Below are positions 5,499 through 13,786 of a stretch of DNA of 13,786 bases, one piece after another. How positions within the stretch are numbered: position 1 is the stretch's first letter; every line of letters starts with the position of its first letter. The position numbers and the translations under genes were made by a program. The stretch is from JBPESN01 sp051710625 (GTDB taxonomy: Bacteria; Pseudomonadota; Gammaproteobacteria; Enterobacterales; Enterobacteriaceae): contig NZ_JBPESN010000062.1 of assembly GCF_051710625.1 (NCBI RefSeq), positions 1 to 13,786 on the forward strand. Direction: 5' to 3'. Below the pieces are notes generated by a model. The model had not been told where the DNA came from and made no database searches. It saw only the letters and a program-made list of their open reading frames with translations.

Positions 5499-5866
5499 GT
5501 GCAGCCATTACCGCCACCACGCAAGATCGTAATACCCCGTACCGGGACGGCGAGCTGACGCCCTATCCGGTGGCGGAGAAGGAAACCATTCCGACCGGCG
5601 TTATCGTCTGCCTCAAGGGCGGCTATGCCATCAACGGGCAGGGCGGTGAAGCCCTGGTGTATGCCGAGCGGGCTGATGAAGCTATCGACAACAGTTAGGG
5701 CGGTAACGGCGACCAGTACATAGTGGTGCGCCGCCACAAGGCATTTTTGTGGGAGAACGACGGCGCGGTGAAGCAGGAGCATGTCGGCAAGCCAGGAAAA
5801 CCCGCCAGCCGCTGTACGGCAGGTACCATCATCATGCTTGACGCGGCGGGCGTCTGGGTCGAATAA
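5484..5866 (+). pseudogene. Capsid decoration (cement) protein between I and T
   Basis: Coding from 5501 gives ITATTQDRNTPYRDGELTPY, PVAEKETIPTGVIVCLKGGY and a conserved YAERADEAIDNS, then an in-frame TAG at 5696-5698, then YIVVRRHKAFLWEND and the ending MLDAAGVWVE with TAA 5864-5866. The natural start is uncertain: ATG 5484 or 5487 is in a different frame, so a one-base loss near 5495-5498 seems to separate start and body. The pattern (RDGE near the start, RADEAVDN, VRR.KAF.W, GVWVE end) is that of the small capsid decoration or DUF2190-like proteins encoded just before the major capsid gene in many Mu-like phages; they stabilise the shell from outside. The stretch between EHVGKPG and TAGTIIML is shorter than I expect, which hints at a small internal deletion. 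Confidence 0.65.
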
Positions 5867-5879
5867 GGAGACACTGCAT

Positions 5880-6786
5880 ATGTTAGTGAATGCTGGAAAT
5901 TTAAAAGTGATTTTCTGCAACATTAAACTCACCTTTAACCAGGCGTTTGACGCCGCGCCCACCCAGTGGGACAAGGTGGCCACCCTGGTGCCGTCCACCG
6001 GCAAGAAGAACACCTACGCCTGGTTAAGCCGCTTCCCACGGATGCGCAAATGGATAAACGACAAGCAGGTCAAGGCGCTGCCGGCGTCAACCTACACCCT
6101 GGTTAATGATGACTATGAGGCCACGGTGGAAGTCGATCGCAACGACATCCAGGATGACCAGCTGGGCGTTTACCAGCCCCGGGCGCAGAATGCGGGCTTC
6201 GCCGCCAAACAGTGGCCGGATGAGATGGTGTTTGAGCTGCTGAATAAAGGCTTCAGTGAAAAAGGCTATGACGGCTGGCCGTTTTTTAACGATACGCACA
6301 GTATGGGCAAAACCACCTACTCCAATCTCGGCAAAAAACCGCTCTCAGCGGTCTCACTGGTCGAGGCGCAGGCGTCCTACGGTGAGGCGTGCAAGCAATT
6401 GCGCCAGATGAAGGACGGAGGGGGCGGCCGCGAATATCATGCCCAACCTGCTGGTCGTGCCGCCGGCGCTGGACGATGTGGCGCGTACTCTTTATCACCG
6501 CTGAACGTCTGGATGACGGCAATGCCAATATCTACAAAGGGCACCGCCGAGGTGCTGGTCGTGCCCTGGCTGACCTCGGACAGCGCCTGGTTCCTGATGG
6601 ATACCAGCCGCCCGTTAAAGCCGCTGATTTTCCAGCAACGCCAGGCCCCGCTTGTTTGTCGCCATGACCGATATCAACAGCCCGGCCGTATTTATGCGCA
6701 AGTAGTTCAAGTTTAGCGCAGAGGCACGCGGCCAAGCGGGGTTTGGCTTCTGGCAGATGATGGCCTACGGCTCGACGGGCAAATAA
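5880..6786 (+). pseudogene. Major capsid protein, Mu gpT-like, frameshifted
   Basis: An AAGGAG at 5865-5870 lies 9 nt before ATG 5880. The first 180 or so residues are continuous and typical of Mu T: FDAAPTQWDKVATLVPSTG, NTYAWLSRFPRMRKWINDK, YTLVNDDYEATVEVDRNDI and GYDGWPFFNDTHS. After KQLRQMKDG at about 6418 the coding moves to ANIMPNLLVVPPALDDVART, then ITAERLDDGNANIYKG, then GTAEVLVVPWLTSDSAWFLM, then FVAMTDINSPAVFMRK, with TAG 6703-6705 where Gln is expected, then FKFSAEARGQAGFGFWQMMA and TAA 6784-6786. Four frameshifts and one stop are needed. The protein would form the icosahedral shell. Composite length of about 300 residues agrees with the Mu T family, so no large deletion is evident here. 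Confidence 0.88.
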
Positions 6787-6788
6787 GC

Positions 6789-7217
6789 GTGTATGCACGC
6801 CTTGAGGATATGGTGTTGCGCTTTGGTGAGCAGGAGGTGCGCATTCTGACCGACCGCGACAACACCGGCGAGATTGACGCCACCGCGCTGCCCGGCGGGT
6901 TGCAGGCGGCTGCCGATGAGATTAACGGCTATATCGGCGGGCGCTATACCCTGCCGCTGCCAGTAGTGCCCTCCGACCTGCGCAGCATTGCCTGTGATAT
7001 CGCCCGCTACCGCCTCACCGGCGCCGAACGGGTGTGCAGCGATGAAATCCGTGGCCGCTACCGCGACGCTATCCGCTATCTAGAAAACGTCGCCAATGGG
7101 CGGCTCACGCTGGGCACCACCTAAAGCGGTGACACGCTGCAGGGCAACGCCGGTGCGGCGTTCTTTTCCAGTCGCCGCGCCTGGGGACGCAACCAGACCG
7201 GCGGAGGGGGATTTTAA
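6789..7217 (+). pseudogene. DUF1320 (Mu gp36-like) head-tail connector, one nonsense codon
   Basis: The frame starts at GTG 6789 (MYARLEDMVLRFGEQEV) and is clean for 111 residues, through EINGYIGGRYTLPLPVVPSD and RYRDAIRYLENVANGRLTLG. A TAA at 7122-7124 interrupts it. The same frame continues with SGDTLQGNAGAAFFSSRRAW and ends QTGGGGF with TAA 7215-7217. The continuation has the normal C-terminus of DUF1320, so this is one point mutation, not a natural end. DUF1320 proteins (Mu gp36) are thought to belong to the head-tail connector next to DUF1834. The stop overlaps the next ATG as TAATG. This is the least damaged of the core virion genes; the 111-residue product might still fold, as only the glycine-rich tail is lost. 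Confidence 0.82.
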
Positions 7218-7864
7218 TGATAAGCGAGATTGAAAACGCCATGATGGCGCGGCTTAAAGCGGGTCTGGTCCGCATGGTATCTGCCGGGGCAACTATGGCG
7301 GCGAGCTGGAGGATGTGGGGGCTATCGCCCGTATGCTGCTCGCCTGCTGGGCGACCTTTCTTGGCGTGTAGCAGACCCAACCCGTCAGTACCCCCATAAA
7401 CACCGCTTTTACACCTCCGGGCGTTTCTCGGTGCTGCTGGCGGCCTATTCGGTGCGCGAGGAAGGGTCAGCGCAAGGGCGGCCCGGCCCGCGATGAAGTG
7501 GGCTGAAATAGGCTGATTCGGGCCGTTCGGCGCTTAATGAGCCGTCAGGATATGGGGTTGCCTGTCGAGCCCCTGCTGCCGGGCTGGGTGCGCTCATTGT
7601 TCAGTACTCGCCTGAACAGTGATGCCTTGGCGGCCTATTCTTGCGAATTTGACACGGTCTGGGTTGAAGAGGCGCTGGATAACGGCCGCTGGCCCGCGCC
7701 GGAAGGCGACAATGACCCTGACCGGCTGTTTGCCGACTATCAGGGACGACTGAATACGCCATGGCCGATGCATGAGCGCACCGGGGCTGGCGTATCACCT
7801 TAATGACCCGCCCGCAGTTGTTGCGCAGGATATCGTGACCACAAAAGCAAAAGACCATGATTGA
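7217..7864 (+). pseudogene. DUF1834 (Mu gp37-like) protein, heavily frameshifted
   Basis: The start ATG 7217 overlaps the DUF1320 stop. MISEIENAMMARLKAGL is followed by a shift to GELEDVGAIARMLLACWATF with TAG at 7369-7371, then KHRFYTSGRFSVLLAAYSVR in a third frame, then GGPARDEVG with TGA 7504-7506 and LIRAVRRLMSRQDMGLPVEP in the first-codon frame, through CEFDTVWVEEALDNGRWPAP and LFADYQGRLNTPW. A final shift near 7785 leads to LAYHLNDPPAVVAQDIVTTK and TGA 7862-7864. This is the DUF1834 family, paired with DUF1320 in Mu-like phages and thought to act at the head-tail junction. Four frameshifts and two stops make it a clear pseudogene. The composite length, about 210 residues, is near the family norm. 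Confidence 0.78.
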
Positions 7865-7884
7865 CGTGATACCAAGGGGGACGC

Positions 7885-8852
7885 ATGAGCATTGATGCCG
7901 TGATACCGTCGCCATTGCTGTCGCCAGTGGCGATAGCGTCGGGCGCTGATGGTGAGCATGGTGGAGGCCATCAACACCCTGGACGCGCTACCGGTGACGG
8001 CGGCGATGGCGGATATTCCGCCGCCGTCATCCAGCGGTAAAAGTCCCGGCAAGCAGCTGGTGCTGACGGCGCGCAACAAAGGGGCCTGTGGTAGCCAGAT
8101 TGGCGTGATCGTCACGGTCAGCGCACCAGGTGTCACCGCTGCGCTGACGCCGATGCGCGGCAGCGAAGGCGACCCCGCACTGGATGCGGCGCTGGGCGTC
8201 GTTGGCTGGAACGGTACGCTGTCAGGTGACACGGCGCTCACGACCGACGTCAACGCGGCGCGTCTCACCCTGGGCTGGTACCACGGCTCAATGCTGCCCA
8301 AGGGCGAGCTGGCGGCGATATATGCCGCCATCATCGCCAGCAAGTCCGACCCGGTACGCCCGCCAATACCCTGGCGTTACCCGGTGCGGACATCACGCCA
8401 CAGGACAAATGGCCGGGGCGCCGCGAGCAGGAAAACGCGCTGGCCATCGGCCTGACGCCTTTTGAAGTGAACGGCAGTCAGAGTCAGGTGTAGATTGTGC
8501 GGGCGGTCAGCACTTATGTGAAAAACAGCATGGGCGTGACCGACCGTTCGCTGATGGATATCACTATCCTGCGCTCGCTGGATTATGTGCGCCTGGCCTG
8601 CCGTGCCCGTATCACCCAGCGCTTCCCTCGTGAAAAACTCAACGATATCCGCCTGCAGCGTATCCGCTCCGAGCTGCTCGATGTGCTCTACGCCCTGTCG
8701 CAGCTGGAAATTGTTGAAAACGTGGACGAGTATAAGGAGCAGTTGACGGTAACGCGCAGTCGCCAGGATGACCGCCGCGCCGATGCGAGCATCACGGCGG
8801 CGGTGTGGTACGCGGCCTGCGTGTGTTTGCCGCCACCATTTATCTTTTGTAA
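7885..8852 (+). pseudogene. Contractile tail sheath protein, with internal deletions and frameshifts
   Basis: The gene has a strong ribosome binding site (AAGGGGGA, 7874-7881) and ATG 7885 (MSID). Immediately after, coding jumps to DTVAIAVASGDSV (from 7902) and VSMVEAINTLDALPVTAA (frame of 7949), so the usual first 150 or so residues are missing. Then TARNKGACGSQIGVIVTVSA and GSEGDPALDAAL run straight into GVVGWNGTLSGDTALTTD, where I expect about 50 more residues: an in-frame deletion. NTLALPGADITPQDKWPGRR follows in another frame, TAG 8491-8493 replaces Gln, and FPREKLNDIRLQRIRSELLD and LEIVENVDEY complete the conserved C-terminal part. The ending VVRGLRVFAATIYLL with TAA 8850-8852 is in yet another frame. 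The sheath contracts to drive the tail tube into the cell. Deletion sizes are judged from remembered family members. Confidence 0.82.
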
Positions 8853-8862
8853 AGGGGCCTGT

Positions 8863-9238
8863 ATGGTACTGGAATACACCGGCGCGGTGGTGCTGGAGAT
8901 TAACAGCACTGAGGGTTGAGGTGACTGAGTTTAGTCCGCGCGAGAACACAGGCAAGCAGCTGGTCAAGACCATGAACTTCACCGGGCGCGCCAAGGGCTA
9001 CACCCAGGGGATTGCCACCTAAGAGCTGTCCATCACCGCCGTGGTGCCGGTCAACAATACCCTGCACTGGGAAAAAATCTCGGGCGCGAAATTGACGCAA
9101 TGCCCCCTCAGCGGCGGCAAGCGCATCAACTATCAGGATGTGTTTGTCACCGAGGTGGGCGAACAGTATACCATTGACAATGAGTCCCGTATCACCATTA
9201 GCGCCTTTGCACTGAACAAGGTTGAGGATAACCCATGT
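8863..9238 (+). pseudogene. Tail tube protein, frameshift, nonsense and lost stop
   Basis: AAAGGGG at 8851-8857, overlapping the sheath stop, precedes ATG 8863 (MVLEYTGAVVLEINSTE). One extra G in the run at 8913-8915 shifts the frame; the continuation is VEVTEFSPRENTGKQLVKTM, FTGRAKGYTQGIAT, TAA 9020-9022, then ELSITAVVPVNNTLHWEKIS and GEQYTIDNESRITISAFALN. The protein should end at NP with a TGA that overlaps the next ATG (ATGA), but an extra T at about 9238 has removed the stop, so the frame now runs on to 9373 into the chaperone gene. About 124 residues is a normal length for the small tail tube proteins that follow the sheath in BcepMu-type phages. The tube is the DNA channel within the sheath. 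Position and length support the call more than any single motif. Confidence 0.7.
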
Positions 9239-9612
9239 ACCCACAGCGCCACCTTACCGATAGGCGTGTTTTATAAAGATCAACGGCACCGTGATTTTTA
9301 CCGTGCGGATCAGCACCATCGGCGACGAGATCGCCGTGGTGGAAGGAGGGTATCCCGGACTCGGGCACCATAGTGGGTGTCCTGGCACGTTGCATCACCG
9401 AGCTGGGCAGTATTCCCGCAGAAGAGATCACCTATAGGCTTCTCTGCGATACGCTGGTTTCTGAGGATTTCAAAGTACTACGGGATGCCCAGCTTGAGGC
9501 GAAAAAAAAGCTCAGCGCGCTGAAGCCCGCCTGCGCGACTACCGTTTCGCCCTCGTCCGACTCGGGCCGTACGGCATCGGTGCCGCCCGCGCCCGCCGCC
9601 TTGACGCTGTAG
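9235..9612 (+). pseudogene. Tail assembly chaperone, short form (Mu gp41-like)
   Basis: The start is ATG 9235, split from its body by an extra T at about 9238. The body reads THSATLPIGVF, then INGTVIFTVRISTIGDEIAV in a second frame, then GIPDSGTIVGVLARCITELG and YRLLCDTLVSEDFKVLRDAQ in a third frame. The three shifts add up to a whole codon, so the last part is in the frame of the ATG. The short form ends at TAG 9610-9612 after an Ala/Pro/Ser-rich tail. These small proteins sit between tube and tape measure genes and chaperone the tape measure during tail assembly; a fraction of ribosomes shifts frame to make a longer form (see the 9504-9510 entry). The EDFKVLRDAQLEAKKKL region is the usual site just before the shift. 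As it stands the N-terminus is not translatable in one frame. Confidence 0.72.
9504..9510 (+). promoter_or_regulatory. Programmed -1 ribosomal frameshift site A AAA AAG
   Basis: Eight A followed by G (9502-9510), read GCG AAA AAA AAG in the chaperone frame, contain the slippery heptamer A AAA AAG, the same as in E. coli dnaX. A -1 slip continues with GCT CAG CGC GCT into an open frame to TAA 9723-9725. A hairpin can form just downstream: CGCGC at 9516-9520 with GCGCG at 9533-9537, 12-nt loop, starting 5 nt after the heptamer. A GAGG at 9496-9499 lies just upstream and may act as a Shine-Dalgarno-like stimulator, although it is close. Such frameshifts in tail chaperone genes are widespread in dsDNA phages. 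Confidence 0.75.
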
Positions 9613-9725
9613 CCCTGGGCGGGCTGCTCAACGCTATCGGGCGTCTGGAAAACCCCAGGGGCTGGCGGAAAAACAGGACCATCAAAAGCCTGCGCCGCCG
9701 CCCTCCCTCAGCCAAACGGACGTAA
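9510..9725 (+). CDS. Tail assembly chaperone, -1 frameshift extension (Mu gp42-like)
   Basis: This open frame begins after the slip at 9510 and gives AQRAEARLRDYRFALVRLGP, YGIGAARARRLDAVALGGLL and NAIGRLENPRGWRKN, then a basic ending before TAA 9723-9725, about 71 residues. It has no start codon or ribosome binding site of its own in a suitable place, so it should be made only as the C-terminal extension of the chaperone. The frame is intact, although the upstream part of the gene carries indels. The amphipathic helices rich in Arg, Leu and Ala fit the extension domains that contact the tape measure. The last 20 residues (KNRTIKSLRRRPPSAKRT) are strongly basic; they might be out-of-frame sequence after a small indel near 9650. 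Confidence 0.6.
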   Translation, partial: AQRAEARLRDYRFALVRLGPYGIGAARARRLDAVALGGLLNAIGRLENPRGWRKNRTIKSLRRRPPSAKRT

Positions 9726-9728
9726 CCC

Positions 9729-11683
9729 ATGGCCCGTGAATTTAATACCCAGCTACACTTTGGCGTCAAGGACAGCGCGACGCCGAGCATTCACCGTCTG
9801 TCGGAGGAATTTCGCCGCCTGAGTCAGGCGCGGGAAACCCTGGGGCTGCGGGGCGAGCGTCATCTGCAGCGGGAAATTCAGCGTACCCAGGCGTCCTATC
9901 AGAGCGCCTGGCGCGCAGTGGCACCCTGTCGGCCAGCAAGCAAGTGCGCGCCTATGACAGGGTGCAGACCGGCATTGCCCGGCGGCGTCAGGAGATGGCC
10001 AGGGCCGAGCGCCGGCACCGCAGCTGGCTCAAGGGGACGCTGTCCCTTGGCTCCGGGATGGTCGCGAGGGCCATATAACCCTGCGGCCAGCCCATCACCC
10101 GCCAGATGGACTGCGATGCACACCTGCGCAAGCTGGCTAAATTTGCCTACCGCAATGATAACGCGAGCGTGCGCGAGGCGGGCCTGACGGTCATTGACCA
10201 GCACATTCGCGCCGCCACGCACGCCGGCGGCGGCACCCCCGGCCCGGCCATGGAAGCGCTGGAAATCATGCTGCGCTCCCTGCCGAAGGAAAAAGCCTTT
10301 TCCTAATCTGCCGAAGGTGATGAAAAACGCCACGGCCACCGGGGCTGAGCTCAAAGAGATGGCGCTGCTGCAAAATGCGGCGGTCAATTTTAACCTCACT
10401 GAGCGCGACAGCTGCATCGCCCTGAATGGGGCCACCATAGCGGCGCAACACGGTCTGGTGGATGTGCCGCTGCTGGCCTTGGCTGCCCGCGCGCACTCGA
10501 GGCCGCCAAGGCGGCCGGCTTCCACGGGCGGCGGGGCTATGCCCAGACCCTGGCGCTGTTTGAAGCCGCCGGCTCAGTTGCCGGTGAGCCGGATGAGGCT
10601 GCCACCAACGCCAACGATTTACTGGCAGAGCTGTCCTCTACCAACTTGAAGAACAACGCTAAAAATCTGCTTATCCGGGGCAAGGGTGTCGATGTCCAGG
10701 CGCTGATGACTCAGGATGCGAAAGCCGGCCTGACGCCGCTCGATACGCTGGACCGGGTGATACAACTGGCAGACAGACACGATGCGCAAACGAAAAAACT
10801 GCGCGCCGAGCTGGCCAATACGCGCGATCCGGAAAAGCGCGCTAACCTGGAAGCGGCGATTGAAGGGCGTCACGGTGCCCATGTCTCGACCCTGCTGACC
10901 AATCAGCAATCGCGCAATGCGTTTTATGGCTATGAACGCAACAGGACGATGTTCCGACAGCTGACCGATGAGGTGGTCAAGCAGTTTGAGACGCCGGAAG
11001 GGGCGCGTTCGGCCGATTTGGATTTTAGCCTGGTCAGAAAAGGCAGCCAGTTTCGCGTTCAGCAGGCAGAGAATGAGAAACTCTTTGCCACCAACGACGC
11101 CGTGGCCCCGGTCTCTCAAGTGCTGGGCGACGTGGCCGAAAGCGGGGCCAGGCTGTGGCACAGGAATTCCCGGGTCTCACCACAGCGGCAACCCAGGCGT
11201 CGCTGGCCATTACGCGCTAGGTGCGGCGGCAGCCGTCAAGACCGGCGCGGACCTGCTGCTGGGTAAAGGCGGTGGCTCGCTGACCAGGGCCGCCGACGGC
11301 CTGCTGAAAAGCGCGGCCAAAAAAGCCGCCGCGCTACCAAAGGGCATTCCTCTGCTGGGAACCGGCCTGATGGCCTGGCAAGGGGCGCAGGCCTTTCCGC
11401 TCATATAGCTGCAGCGCGGCAAAAGGATAAAGCGGCTGAGGCGCAGGCACGCGGGCTACCGCCCAGCCCGGTGCCGATGCCGTCTATCGGCGCGCTGGAT
11501 GTTGCTGGACGAGATACGTCGCTGGCTGGCGGGAAGTCACGCTACGCCGCGTGAGGCGACATCGGCGACGGCGACCCCGGCCACCACCGCAGCCCCGCCG
11601 TGAATATCAGCGTCACGCTGGACGGGCGCGAGATTGCCATTGCCGTGGAGACGCGGCTGGTGCGTGACGGGAGACGACACTGA
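9729..11683 (+). pseudogene. Tail tape measure protein, multiply frameshifted and shortened
   Basis: ATG 9729 (MAREFNTQLHFGVKDSATPS) starts just after the chaperone extension. The N-terminal coiled-coil part (EEFRRLSQARETLGLRGERH) shifts near 9905 to SGTLSASKQVRAYDRVQTGI and hits TAA 10076-10078; a piece is probably missing there. Coding goes on with MDCDAHLRKLAKFAYRNDNA, shifts near 10300 to KNATATGAELKEMALLQNAA, near 10490 back to AAKAAGFHGRRGYAQTLALF, and keeps one long clean stretch to about 11150 (helical, charged). After shifts near 11150 and 11215 come ALGAAAAVKTGADLLLGKGG and LPKGIPLLGTGLMAW, TAG 11406, and the ending NISVTLDGREIAIAVETRLV with TGA 11681-11683. The tape measure sets tail length and fills the tube. 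About 650 codons remain, at the short end for the family. Confidence 0.82.
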
Positions 11684-12988
11684 TGGTTGACACTATTTAT
11701 CCACTGTCCGGGCAGCTGGGTGTCGATATGCTGCTGCTGGCGTCGTTCCGGGGTATCGCCTTCGATTGCCTCTACACCCGCGAGGTGCTGGCTCGCGACA
11801 CGGTGGTGTATGAATACCCCTGGCGCGACGGAGCGGAGATGGAAGACCACGGGCTAAAAGCACTGAACTTGCGCCTGTCAACGCTGTTCTGGGGCAACGG
11901 CTACCAGACGCGCCTCAAGGCGTTTCTGGCGGCGCTAAAAGCCCCCGGCCCCCGGTAGGCTACTTTACCCGGTGTATGGCTCGCTGCCGCGCGTGCAGCT
12001 GCTGGAAGCGGGCGTTGAGCACGAGGTAGAGCTGCTTAATACGGTGACCGTGGAGCTGGTGTTTGTCGAGGCCAGCACCGAACAGGCACTGTTTGCGCTG
12101 CTCGGTACCACCCCACGCACCGGCGGCCTGCTGGACCGTGTCACCGCCGGGTTGTCGGTCGCACTGGCGACCATCCGGCGCGGCAATAAAGGTATCGCCC
12201 GCATCAGTAATCTAGTGGCCTCGGCGGAGTATGTGGTGCAGACCTCGCTGGGCAGCGTGATAAACTACCTTGATATGCCCACGGCGTTTGTCTTTGACCT
12301 GAAAAGGTTGCTGTCCGCTTTCAGTGACCGGTTGAATTTTAGCGAGGTGATGTGGCTGTCAGACTGGCTGGCGGTGCGCAGTCAGGGCGAACGGCTGGCC
12401 GGGTTTGCCGAACGGCGTGTGACTGCCAGCGCTGCCGACGGTCAGGGTGGCGTTTTTGCCTCCACCCTAAACCGCGCCAGCATTATGCCGCCGGGCGACC
12501 GTGGGCTGATTAACCAGACCGTGCGCCTGGTGACGATAGCGGAGTGGGTTGACGTGGCGGCAGATATCTTTCAGGCGGAAAAGAAGACGCCTGACGCTCT
12601 CTGACAGCGATATTAAACGCCTGTGTGAGGAGGTGCGCGCATTAATCGTGACCGCCATCGTGACACAGCGCACCGTGATGGACACCCGGCAGCGTACAGC
12701 GCACCAGGCGCGTGACGTTACACCCGACGCCCGTAACGGCAGCCGGCTTATCGCTGCGCTGCAGCAGCTGGCCCCTACCAGCTGCTGCAGAGCCAGGCCC
12801 GCACCCTGATAGTACGCCGTCCGACGCGCGTTTTGCGGCGGGTCACCCGGGCGTGTAATCTGCATCTGCTGGCTTTTGAATGATACGCCGAGGCCGCGCG
12901 TGCCAGCGAACTGGCCCGATTAAATCCCACCCTGCGCAACCCCAACGTGCTGCAACCCGAAGACCGTTTGTATGCCTTCGCCCGTTAA
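11683..12988 (+). pseudogene. Mu N-like DNA circulation / tail protein, frameshifted
   Basis: The start overlaps the tape measure stop as TGATG. MVDTIYPLSGQLGVDMLLLA and YEYPWRDGAEMEDHGLKALN are in the first frame, which breaks in a C run near 11943-11955. From 11969 a second frame carries YGSLPRVQLLEAGVEHEVEL, FALLGTTPRTGGLLDRVTAG, a Leu/Val-rich middle, and DRGLINQTVRLVTIAEWVDV. A third frame from about 12590 reads LSDSDIKRLCEEVRALIVTA, and near 12770 a fourth gives QSQARTLIVRRPTRVLRRVT and NLHLLAF, TGA 12881-12883 where Trp is expected, then ASELARLNPTLRNPNVLQPE and TAA 12986-12988. The ending resembles the LysM-like tail of N proteins. Mu N is a tail/DNA-injection protein that helps circularise entering DNA. 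Composite length of about 430 residues fits the family. Confidence 0.8.
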
Positions 12989-13786
12989 CACTACTGAGCG
13001 CATCGCCCTGCAGATTGGCGGGGTAGCCCATGATGACTGGCTGGGATATTGAAGTGGACGCCGACCTGCTGACCCCGGCGGCGGGCTGGGCGTTCAGCGT
13101 CGGGCTAAGCCAGGCCCGTCTGCCGCCCAGAGGTCAGGGTGGGCGCACGGGCCCGAACTGCGTGCCGGTGACGCGCTTATCATGACCGGCCAGGTGGATG
13201 AACTGCGCCACGAGGTGGCGCGCGGGCAGCATACACTGAGCGTTTATGGGCGCGATGCAGCCGCCGTGCTGGTTGACTGCTCGGCCCCGATATTCAGCGC
13301 CCGGGACATGAGCCTGTAGGAGGTGGTCACCCAGATAGTGCGGCCGCTGGGCGTCCACCCGCATTCGTCTGCAGGCCACCTCGCCGCTTTCCGCCAAAAA
13401 AGTCAGCATTGACTCCGGCGATACCGCCTGGGGCGCGCTGCGCAAGGCGGCGGAAGCCAGCGGGCTGTGGCCCTGAGTGAGCGCCGATAACACTCTGGTG
13501 GTGGGCGGACCGGATCACAGCACCCCGCCGGTGGCTGCGCTGATATTGCGGCGCGACGGCCAGGGCAATAACCTGCTGCGCCTGGCGGTGAGCGAAAATA
13601 TCAGCAGCCGCTACTCCGAGGTGACGGTACTGGCCCAGGGGCACGGCAGCGCACAGGCCGACGGCCGCCATGACCGCCGCAGCCAGGTGAAAGATAAGAC
13701 CGTTCCGCTCTACCGACCCCTGGTGGCGGTGGTGGGTGATACCGACAGCGATGAGGAGGTGCATTTTCGCGCCCGGAAGCAAACGG
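12972..13786 (+). pseudogene. Baseplate hub protein, Mu gp44 (P)-like, 5' part, broken; runs off the window
   Basis: ATG 12972 overlaps the end of N. MPSPVNTTERIALQIGGVAH ends at an early stop; EVDADLLTPAAGWAFSVGLS follows in the next frame from 13051; GDALIMTGQVDELRHEVARG and SVYGRDAAAVLVDCSAPIFS return to the first frame, with TAG 13317-13319 at a position where Glu is expected. An extra C near 13356 moves coding to TRIRLQATSPLSAKKVSIDS and AWGALRKAAEASGLWP, then TGA 13474-13476 where Trp is expected, then SADNTLVVGGPDHSTPP and ISSRYSEVTVLAQGHG, still open at the window end. This is the Mu P / phage late control D-like hub family, the centre of the baseplate below the tail tube. The C-terminal part is outside the window. 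Three frameshifts and two stops are seen so far. Confidence 0.82.

Noticed and set aside
5459..6013. Minus-strand frame of 184 codons over the end of I, the decoration gene and the start of T.
   Set aside because: All three plus-strand genes are recognised by family motifs; the antisense frame shows no motifs.
9041..9373. A 110-codon frame that looks like one protein joining tube and chaperone sequence.
   Set aside because: It results from the lost tube stop at about 9238; the portion after that is chaperone coding for a few codons and then out of frame.
10619..11161. Minus-strand frame of 180 codons inside the tape measure gene.
   Set aside because: It mirrors the cleanest plus-strand stretch of the tape measure gene and has no separate support.
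10646..11266. A 206-codon plus-strand frame that looks like a separate intact gene.
   Set aside because: Coding on both sides continues in other frames with tape-measure-like helices, and no ribosome binding site precedes it; it is a fragment of the tape measure gene.

Overview
The window reads as the left part of the late (lysis, head and tail) operon of a Mu-like, contractile-tailed prophage (BcepMu/Mu type). Everything supportable lies on the + strand, in the usual order of such phages: endolysin, holin-like protein, Rz/Rz1, DUF2730, a small membrane protein, DUF1804, small unknown genes, terminase, (portal missing), the end of F, G, I protease/scaffold, decoration protein, T major capsid, DUF1320, DUF1834, tail sheath, tail tube, tail assembly chaperone, tape measure, DNA circulation protein N and baseplate hub P. 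The window starts inside the endolysin and ends inside P. No host genes, RNA genes, insertion sequences or CRISPR are visible.

The element is in advanced decay. Nearly every long gene can be followed only by hopping between reading frames: single-base indels, at least fourteen in-frame stop codons, and several larger deletions. The largest deletion fuses the first part of the terminase to the last third of the F-like head morphogenesis gene, which removes the portal gene. The DNA is GC-rich and resembles enterobacterial Mu-like phages. Dense pseudogenes left in place suggest a recent insect endosymbiont genome such as Sodalis; this is inference from decay style and remembered phage families, not from a database match.

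Layout: 1-1077 lysis cassette (endolysin end, broken holin, broken Rz, intact nested Rz1). 1067-2015 early late-operon genes (DUF2730 and a small membrane protein intact, DUF1804 broken). 2008-2647 three intact small genes, two of which look like divergent tandem paralogs. 2680-3666 terminase::F deletion chimera. 3759-6786 head genes (G, a tiny broken ORF, I, decoration, T). 6789-7864 head-tail connector genes DUF1320 and DUF1834. 7885-9725 sheath, tube and chaperone. 9729-11683 tape measure. 11683-12988 N. 12972-13786 P.

The genes are packed with stop/start overlaps (ATGA, TAATG, TGATG, GTGA), as expected for one long co-transcribed, translationally coupled operon. The best preserved functional signal is a programmed -1 frameshift site in the tail chaperone gene (heptamer A AAA AAG with a hairpin 5 nt downstream). 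With no portal, a truncated terminase and a broken capsid gene, this prophage cannot make virions by itself. The small intact genes are the only parts likely still to give full-length products. I found no clearly new system; the most notable items are the small-gene cluster, the surviving F C-terminal nuclease-like domain, and the fossil recoding signal.
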